Assembly (NCBI GenBank): GCA_030549495.1
Contig: JAUIRK010000119.1
Coordinates: forward strand, 124,001 to 188,000
From: Nectonema munidae
Lineage: Eukaryota > Nematomorpha > Nectonematoida > Nectonematidae
Length of the DNA: 64,000 nucleotides
Direction of reading: 5' to 3'
Positions 56,126-64,000 of the stretch are shown here, one piece after another. Position numbers and translations under genes: made by a program. Position 1 is the first letter of the stretch. Every line of letters begins with the position of its first letter. A model generated the notes under the pieces. It did no database searches. It was not told where the DNA came from and was given only the letters and a program-made list of their open reading frames with translations.

Positions 56126-58147
56126 AAGGATTTGCATCGAGTTTAATGTTATTTTCGAACTTATGATCGTCTACTTTTTTAGAACATTGGCATTTATCAA
56201 GTGAAACGATGTTATTTATTTATCCAACAATCTATATTATTATTATCACTTATGAATGAATGAATTTTCATATAACTTAACAACGAACCTCTAAAACTGC
56301 TTTCCTTTTCAATAGAATATTTTGTATTTATAGAGCATTTTTCAGATTTCGCGATGCAGTAAGATTTTTAAGTATAAATATGAAAAACTTCAAATGTTTT
56401 CGCGCGCGATTTTGGCTGCTTGAAAATGTTGTTTCAATGAAAAGAAAATGCATAGTATTACTTTTTAGAGAAAGACGAGGTCGCCGCCATCTTGTACAGC
56501 AGAGATAAATTTGGATGAAATGACCTGCATAAAACATCTAAAGTTAAATTTAAAACAAATTATAATAAAAAAATATTGTAAACTATAATAAGTGGAATTG
56601 ATGTGAGGGGCAACGCAAATCCCTGACTTTGTAATTAAAAAATAAAATTAAAACTAACAGAGAAAATTTCCATCTTTCAGAGAACAAGAATTGGAAGACA
56701 TTGAGAAGGTGGCATATCAAAAGTAGATAAGCAAAATTTTTCATTTTTTTCCTCAAAATAAAAATATCTCACCCTTTTTTGATCAAGGAAAATAATCACT
56801 GAGATTATTGGCCTTGTAAGTTATGCTTGAGAGAAAAATGTAGAACACGCTTAAGTGTTTTGAAAGTTTATAATAAATTACAAAATGTTTCTAATTATTG
56901 GGAATAAATTTCTAAATCCTGGAGAATGTTATATTGTACGAATTATGGTAAAGAACTTTAATTTCGGCCGAACACAATATCGCGAGTGGAGCTTCAAAAA
57001 CAAATTCACGAGAATTTATTTGGCGAATAAACATTTCAAAAATTTTGGATATTCAGCTTAAAAAATTTCCGAAAAAAAAATCTGAAAAGGGAAGCAGATT
57101 TGGAAATATTCAGGTTTAAGCTACACTTGGTCCTGACACAATTCCAGCAATGTTCAAAAAAGGATGGTCGATTAGTGATTGTGGTGATGCAGCGTTGGAT
57201 GTACAAGCAGCTTTTCTAAAATGCAACCAGGTCATTTTCCCTTGCAATATTTAAAATGTTACAAATGAAGGACGTTTTTCGCGTTACAGGCTTTGAATGT
57301 GATCGCAGCATCAGACGCTGAGAACGGTTAAAAATTAAATGAGATGTACAATGACTACAAAAAGAGCGATGGCGTCGTACTCTTCATACAAATGCAAAAG
57401 ACTTTCTAAAAATGTTTGCTATTAATGAATAAATAAAAATTAAATTATGTTGGCAAATCACTTTTCGGATTTATTAGTCCAAAAAGTATTTTTAAATTGT
57501 TGCATTGCTCATTTTAGAAAGTAGGTGCCCCTTTTTAAACCTAAAAATTACCATATGAAAAAAGATATAGAATACTTATTTTGTATAACGGTTTATTACT
57601 AAGTCCCAATAAAAAAAAATTGTTGTTTAAATGCAAATCTCTTTTTATAGACAGAGTTTTATGAATAGTATTATAGGATCAATTAAGGTTCTATATCCGA
57701 CGCTGAGTGTGACTGTTATATATTATAACCAAAAATTAATTAACTAGACAGAATCGCCACCAATGAAGTTTGGTTTTTCTCGATAAATAATTATTTATCC
57801 AGAGCTGGTAGCTGAGTAAGGTTTAAGGGAGTAGGAGGATTTTCAGGGAGTAAGAGTAAGAGCATATAAAGAAGCATATTTGTGACTTACTCATATTGAT
57901 TGATTGAAATCTTATCTGTAAGAACTAACATGACTTGATTTAATGTTGATATATTATATTTTAGCTTTTCTTTCACTCAGTCGTCTTTGTTTTTTAAGCA
58001 TTAAATAAATTTTTCATTGTTGCGTAATTTTCTTAGTTACATTTTATTTAAATTTTATTAGTAATCATCATATGATGTGACTAAGCTCTTAAATTTTGCT
58101 AAATGATTCTTGAAACAATGCCAAAATATTTTTTACTCAGAAATAGG
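56126..58147. other. AT-rich region without supported features
   Basis: Frames such as 56328-56537 carry no motif. A short stretch near 57130-57230 (LGPDTIPAMFKKGWSISDCG) is protein-like but unassigned; it may be a transposase scrap. Confidence 0.35.
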
Positions 58148-58289
58148 AGTAAAGGTAAAGGTACCGTGGGGTGCTTTCATCGAGAAGGCACACTTGCGCA
58201 GCTTGTATCGAACTATGAGAAAGTTGGCTTGGTGCGGGATCGAACCCAAGACCTTGAGTTATCGAAACCCAGTACCTACTAACGCCCCT
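58148..58289 (-). repeat. tRNA-derived SINE, minus strand (SINE 1)
   Basis: The minus-strand head is GGGGCGTTAGTAGGTACTGG (A-box region), then GTTTCGATAACTCAAGGTCT, and the B box GGGTTCGATCCCGC. The tail reads GTGTGCCTTCTCGATGAAAG, CACCCCACGG and ends with a TACCTTTACCTTTACTCC simple repeat. It is the most complete of the four SINE copies in the window. Confidence 0.75.
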
Positions 58290-60310
58290 GTAAGAATAAT
58301 ATCTAAAATTTTCCGTACTCCCCAGAGCAGGTTTAATCTGGACTGATGTGTAAATATGTATTACAATAATAACCACCTAGTTTTGATTATCTTTAAAAGC
58401 ACCCACCCCCCCCCCCTAATTTTAAAACTTTAGAGGAATTAACTTTAAAAGCCTGAACACTTCTGTTAAAATCTTTTTGAATCATTTTGCTAATATTTCT
58501 GAAAACTGCACCCATATTTTTATTTAAATAAATTCCAAATTCGGGAGCTAACAATTTTCTTAAATATGCATTTTAGTAATTAATCATTTTTTCAAAGCAT
58601 AACAATATTAATTGTACCAGCAGCATAAGGCTCATCAAGACGAGATTAACTTTAAAAAATTCTTTTATAAGGTAAAACTCTCTACCCTATTGGTTAAATA
58701 GCGATCCACATAAAGAGATTAGTATCATTTTATTTTTAGTCAAATTTTAGGAGATAAGTTTGACTACTCTAACACACACATATCATACGAGTGATTATAT
58801 TTTTCGTGAAACGTTATGAAATAAAGTAACAATTAGAGAGAAGTAGGTGTAATTTTTAGTTAAACTATGTGAGACTTCTACGTTCTAAGTTTTAGCAAAA
58901 CTTAATGAGCTATCGTCACTACTGTAACACTTGCCATACCAATTAACTTATTTAAATCTAAGTGAAAGAAACAAATAATTTTCACGCTGGTTTCCTTTTT
59001 AGACAAATTTAAGTACGATGTAGTAAAAAATGGTGACTAAAATGAACCCTTTTAAGCATTGATTCTCAAAAATTAATCCACTGCTTTCCTTTTTGAACAA
59101 ATATTCGTATAACTTAAGACAAGCAACTTGTATTTCTTTCATCACTGGTGAACAATTCTGCATGAAGAGGTTAACAAATGTTATCTACCGTATCCAACCC
59201 CATCAGATTTTGGTTAGGATTAGGTTGCATTCATATCTATATAGATTATACAGATATAGATATATCAACGAGATAACACGGTATAGTGAAAAAAACCTAC
59301 CAACTTACACAAGTCAGTGAAAGCGGATAAAGAATAGAGGATATAGGATTTCTGAAGTGTATGCCCAGCCAATCAAATAAGAGATGTCCCTTTCAAAAGA
59401 AAATAACGATTAAAGAGGAATGATAGAACGGAAGAAGGCGAAAGTTGCCGAATGCTTACGTCTTTTTCGTCTTCTTTGGACAAGACACACGAAATCGTGA
59501 TGGACAGAAGTGAAGTGCAAGTCACGCAAATAAAGCGAATCTTCACGTTGCGCTTGTCATTCCTGAATATAGGAAGGGTAAAGATCATTTGCGGACAGAT
59601 AATTTAATAGTTATGATCATTCAGGGAGCATGGTTAAGAAGAGATGACAGTGATTTTTAAGATGATGTAGTTTGCACGTGACACACACAAACACATATTA
59701 AACTAATTTTTATCAACACATTATAAACACCTATAAAATGTAAAAAAAAAATTAGTTCATATTAGGACACCGATAAGAGTTTTATAAAGATTGACAAATT
59801 GTATATAAAAATGCGTCACTCCCAAAAAAATTTATGTCGGAATCTGTACTCTAATCAGGAATAGGTTATTAAAATGTATGTATCAGGGGGGATGTGAAAA
59901 ATAACAAAAAAAAAAAAAATTAATGTTGATTTATTCCTAGATACAACTTAGGAGTTATCATATACAGGAACTTTAATAGAATTTTAGTACTTTTAAAAGT
60001 TCTAGCATGCGCATTGCAAATTCTGGAAAAGATTCATAAATTTTAGGGGCGTAAAACAAAGCATTGCTTATGCAATGGGCTACGAGATTTTTACATTATC
60101 AAAGCGAGACAAAAATGGTGTTGAAAAAGTCAAGAACAAAAATTTGTATTCATTACAAAACAATTAATATGGAAAATACTTCTAAAGTAAAAAATGGATT
60201 TTTATACTAAAAAAAGGGGGATAAAAAATCATTAATTTATCTAAACTGCTTTTTATGACATATGATATTAGTTTTAACTTTATAAAAACAAAATTTTTAT
60301 AAGGATTCTG
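58290..60310. other. Intergenic sequence
   Basis: A C run lies at 58407-58417. A TA-rich palindromic patch (ATATCTATATAGATTATACA and following) lies at 59233-59262. No gene is supported. Confidence 0.35.
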
Positions 60311-60500
60311 TTGTTAAGCATGAAAAGGATTATGGAAAAGAAAGTGAGTGGAAAAAGAAGCAGAGGGAGACAACAGAAAAGATGGAAAGATGGACTGAAG
60401 GAGCGACTACACGAGCTTGGCCTAAACGAAGATGCCGCAATGGACAGAGAGAAGTGGAGACAGCGGATCTCAGCCACCGACCCCCAACTTGGGGATAAGA
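60311..60500 (+). pseudogene. LINE reverse-transcriptase C-terminal fragment (RTE-like)
   Basis: The product GKRSRGRQQKRWKDGLKERL and then AAMDREKWRQRISATDP is the conserved C-terminal segment of many RTE/BovB-type ORF2 proteins (G-R-x-x-x-R-W, then D-R-x-x-W-R). Only this part is present. The shorter scrap at 17478-17560 is related. This frame first reads TTG; the recognisable part begins near 60320. Confidence 0.7.
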
Positions 60501-60553
60501 TGCAGGAAAAGAAGAAGAGGTGTTACCTGTATTGGGTCAAGATAGTTTCTTAA

Positions 60554-61861
60554 ATTTGAAATTTTATATAGTGAAAATACTTGGGGATTGTATTTAATTG
60601 ATCGATTTTCCCATCATTACAAGTTTCAGCATAAAATATCGAATAAGTATATTTTTTAATATTAATAGGAAACCTGTCAAGAGTAAAGGAGGTGAAATTG
60701 AGAAGGTAGAATGAGAGAACATAAATCAGAGATACAAGAAATGGGACCAGGGTTATGCTAAACGACGAAGAACTTTGAAATGAAACTGGACTGGATAAGA
60801 GCTTGTGGAGAAGAGGCATTTTGCAGATGAAAAAAGTAATGAGGCGTTTTTCACGTCTAATTATATACTTTGGAAGTGAGTATCGTACTTATGTGATTGA
60901 GATTTCATTCTTCATTTTACTGAAAATTGAAAAATAAATTTTCCTAGAAAACTAAAATATGCAACGAAATATGGATATATTTACCGCAAATATGAGTTGG
61001 GTTTTTATACGCTCAACTTTGATATTCGCGCTTATTTTGTTCAAATTGAGCTCAAATATTCTTTGTGTATATTTCAAAAAGACAAAGGCTTTCAACGTAA
61101 TTAAAAATAGGAGAAATAAGGATTCTGTGAGAAAAAGATAGATCATAAGATGTGCATTGTGCTTTCGATATTTTGATTGGCCACTCGTCAATTCGCATAA
61201 TAGTTGGAAAGTGCTCAGCCAATTTCAAAATCAACTTAATGTGTACAATTCTGTAAACTTATTGTTGCGCGAGGATTAGTGTAGAAGTAGCATTAGTGTT
61301 GGTAGTTAGCTAGGCCTCCTAGTATTTATTTTGCCCATCTGAAACTCCTTTGAAATATATAATAAATGTATACACTTTCTTATATTCCCGGCCCCATTAA
61401 AATATTTCTATAGAATACACAAGTTAGGAAAAATGCCCGTATCAAATTTTGCTAAATACGATTTAAACAATCTGGTCTTTTCTTACAGATCAATATAGAG
61501 CATCTTTACCCGTAGACATTCGTTTTATTGAACGCTTTAGTTTTTTATCAAGATTGATTAGAATATTTGGATCTGTTTTTATACTTTTCTTAAAATTTTT
61601 GTCTACAAATAATCTCATTTTCATGTAATTTATAGCGTATAAAGAGTCAAATTTAAGTTTCCACGCCTACATATCTGTCAATTCATAGACAGATGTCCTA
61701 AAGATATTTTCAAACCATTTACCTTATTAATAGAATATGAAGATTACATAAGATGATTCTTTGTGTTTCTGTGTCACTAATGTAATTTGGTAACATTTCG
61801 TTGCTAAAAATTTTAAGAGATCATTTTTAGAGTCATCGTATACAACCTTCACTTGTTTAGA
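60554..61861. other. Intergenic sequence
   Basis: Frames at 60550-60819 and 60952-61234 overlap on both strands and have no motif. No element ends are seen before the duplication at 61862. Confidence 0.35.
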
Positions 61862-61869
61862 GTCTAGGA

Positions 61870-62472
61870 CAGCGGTGGCAACCCATAGTGCATGGGCCAA
61901 AATTGACGCATGGTGTATTCAAGAATGGCGCATAGATAAATCTCCCCTTCAAAATAACTTTATATTTAATTCCAAACTTCAATAAATTTGTAATAAAAAT
62001 TCAAAATAAAATTTTAATTTTGAAAAATAGCAATTTTGCATCTGTTGATAAATAATAAAAATTAAATTAAATTTTTAAATTTATCTAAAAAAATAATTAA
62101 TATAACCCTTATATTATTAGAAACTTAATTTAAAGTTTACTTTTATTTTTTTTTTTTTTTAATTTAAATTAATTTCCAAAAAAAAAAAATAATTACTTCC
62201 TCATTTGAAATAACAATATAAGAAAGTATGCAAGTTTACAATGTATTCAGAATGTTTAAAGTTATCGAAGGGTTCGTTTTGTTTTCGGTTTAGCGATTTT
62301 GAAGAAGAAAAAACTCTTGCCTAGGGAAGATTTGCAGGAAACAAGAAGGTTTGCACAAACATTTACGCAGTGCATACAGATGTGGACAAGCTTTTTTCTA
62401 AAAGAAAAAAATTTTTGTCGCTTCGCAACCTAGGATTAACATGATTAGACTAGAAATCTATGGCCACCCCTG
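61870..62472. mobile_element. hAT MITE, CAGSGGTGGC ends
   Basis: The left end CAGCGGTGGCAACC and the right end ATGGCCACCCCTG form inverted repeats. The flanks GTCTAGGA (61862-61869) and GTCTAGCA (62473-62480) are an 8-bp duplication with one mismatch. The 603-bp body has no readable transposase. A CAGCGGTGGCAACC start is seen in several animal hAT families. Confidence 0.8.
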
Positions 62473-62681
62473 GTCTAGCATATCAAGAGATAGGCGGTGA
62501 CTATCAGTTTTAATAATTGGTAAATGGCAATAAGGAGGGATAAAGATTTAATTGCATCAGATGAGTAGTGATCTTTCATATGTGAATGATTTTGTTCTCT
62601 TGTTGATCTTTAAGAGTGGTTCACAAACTTTGTAAAAATTTTCAGTCGCGGCCTTTCAATAATATTTTAATAGCTCGGGAT

Positions 62682-64000
62682 AAGGGGCGCACATCCGGGG
62701 GGGCGAAAATGACCTTCGCCCCCCCAATAATTTTCTATAAGTAAGAGTGGCTGCTTGTTTATAAACATGTATGATGATCGCATTTTTCCTATCGAACATA
62801 TTTTACAGACGATGCGTGAGAGCTATATAATAATAATCCATTGCTTCAATATGCACACAATAAGTCAATAATGTTTATCACAGTGTCTCCTCTTTATAGT
62901 ATTTTTGAGCAAACATATGTTGATATCCACTAGATTTTCTCATCTTCTGTCACAGTGATTCTATTTCTCTTTCTCTCTCCTCTATTTTTCTCTTCCGCTT
63001 TCTCTGCTAAAACTCAATCATTCAGTCAAGCTCTCTTCTTTCATTCAAGCCCTCTTTTCTTGTTAAGCTCTCCTATCTCATTCAGCTCTCTTCTCTCCAG
63101 TGACGTAGCTAGGCTGGGGCATGAGGGGCCGTGCCCACACTTCTATGTACCGCATGGTGCCCCCATGCATCTTATGCGATATCAGTTTTTGAAAATTTCT
63201 CCAATGAAAGGATCAAGAAAGTATAAATAATGTTGCGCAAGTTTTTTGTTTTTAAATTGTGCCCCTTCTATCAACTTTTTTTGGCTACACCACTGCTTCT
63301 GTCTAATTTGCAGTTAGAGTTAAATTAAAATAGTTTTCAATCGTTACAATTTTATATTAATGAATATTGTTAGACTCACGCTAAGAATTTTTTTTCAACA
63401 AAAGTCACTTAATCTTTATCACTACGTTTGTTACATTTTGTAACATTTGAAAACTAATTTTTTCAAGAAATGAAATTTTTTTCAATAGTTATTTGGGAAT
63501 GAATATTTTGATTATCTATTCAGTTTAAAAGCAAGAATACTCTATTTGCTTAATATTTGAGCAGAGATATTTTTATAATGTTCGATTGTTAAATTTTATA
63601 AGTAACACTACATAATTAATTAAATCATTTTTTTTAAGAAAATTTGTTAATTATTATAATAAAAATATAATATCGAAACAAAATGTTTCAGTTGTTAAAA
63701 ATGTACTTGATCTATTTATGACAGCGTCAGAATTTTATTTGTAGACAGGAATATTCAAAAAAACGCAATGATTTTCTTTTCTCGTATACTTTGATTTATG
63801 TTTTCGCCCCATTATTTTCATAAGACATTTTGTTTCATGGACAATTCGCCCCGTTATTTTCATAAGACATTTTGTCTCATGGACAATTCTAAAAAATTAA
63901 GAGATAAATTGACTAATTTAATAGAGATAAAATAAACAAGAATATAATTTTTTTTAATAATTTTACATATATAATAAGCAAAGATGGATGAAAATAATAG
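62682..64000. mobile_element. hAT CAGGGGCGCACATCC family, copy 4 (runs off the window)
   Basis: The left end AAGGGGCGCACATCC matches the family end with the first base changed. The body aligns with copies 1 and 3 throughout, and beyond about 63600 it follows copy 3, including the CATGGACAATTCGCCCCGTT minisatellite units at 63805-63880. The right end is outside the window. The 91-codon frame at 62955-63230 lies in this repeat and is not a gene, as the equivalent frame is closed in the other copies. Confidence 0.85.

Noticed and set aside
57121-57420. Protein-like stretch near 57130-57230 considered as a transposase scrap
   Set aside because: No catalytic or DNA-binding motif could be matched, so it is not called as a feature.
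60280-60477. 65-codon minus-strand frame rich in Ser and Leu
   Set aside because: It is the complement of the LINE C-terminal fragment at 60311-60500.
62955-63230. 91-codon frame beginning with a signal-peptide-like run
   Set aside because: It lies inside copy 4 of the hAT family; the hydrophobic start comes from a CT-rich repeat segment, and the frame is closed in copies 1 and 3.

Overview
The window is AT-rich eukaryotic DNA dominated by transposable-element debris, with very few host genes. The mix of old LINEs, many hAT families, piggyBac, Tigger and tRNA-derived SINEs, together with long homopolymer tracts, points to an arthropod-like animal genome. A copepod such as a sea louse would fit, but that is inference and weak. 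All statements come from reading the sequence; no database search was run.

Only two host genes are supported. At 14609-15193 (+) lies a coiled-coil, lysine-rich nucleolar protein of the CCDC86/Cgr1 family. At 18955-19212 (+) lies a small secreted precursor with a furin-like site and a C-terminal amphipathic helix ending in a possible amidation signal. The second is not a family I recognise and is the most interesting coding feature.

Layout. 1-560: four degenerate tandem units. 1510-2970: an array of about ten ~145-bp units, with a stray unit at 9.64 kb. 3.35-7.04 kb and 9.88-13.19 kb: two decayed LINEs of the Jockey/CR1 type, both on the minus strand. 13.2-20.4 kb: the two host genes, a foldback MITE and a LINE scrap. 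20.45-31.6 kb: a hAT-rich stretch with relics of at least five hAT families. 32.97-33.20 kb: a foldback repeat whose arms carry a hammerhead-like core. 36.2-38.5 kb: a piggyBac element on the minus strand. 38.65-42.52 kb: a long non-autonomous hAT copy that has taken in two other hAT elements, a minisatellite-like insert and a SINE. 45.1-47.1 kb: a broken Ty3/Gypsy fossil, followed by a piggyBac tail. 50.59-53.00 kb: a piggyBac element with its TTAA sites and inverted repeats. 53.30-55.98 kb: a Tigger element with a SINE inside it. 56-64 kb: SINEs, LINE scraps, a hAT MITE and a further copy of the long hAT family running off the window.

The elements record an order of insertion. Perfect or near-perfect 8-bp duplications flank six of the hAT copies, and nested copies show that the CAGGGGCGCACATCC family is older than the elements inside it. 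No intact autonomous element was found. The plus-strand piggyBac is closest, its frame being interrupted only by a few indels in A or T runs.
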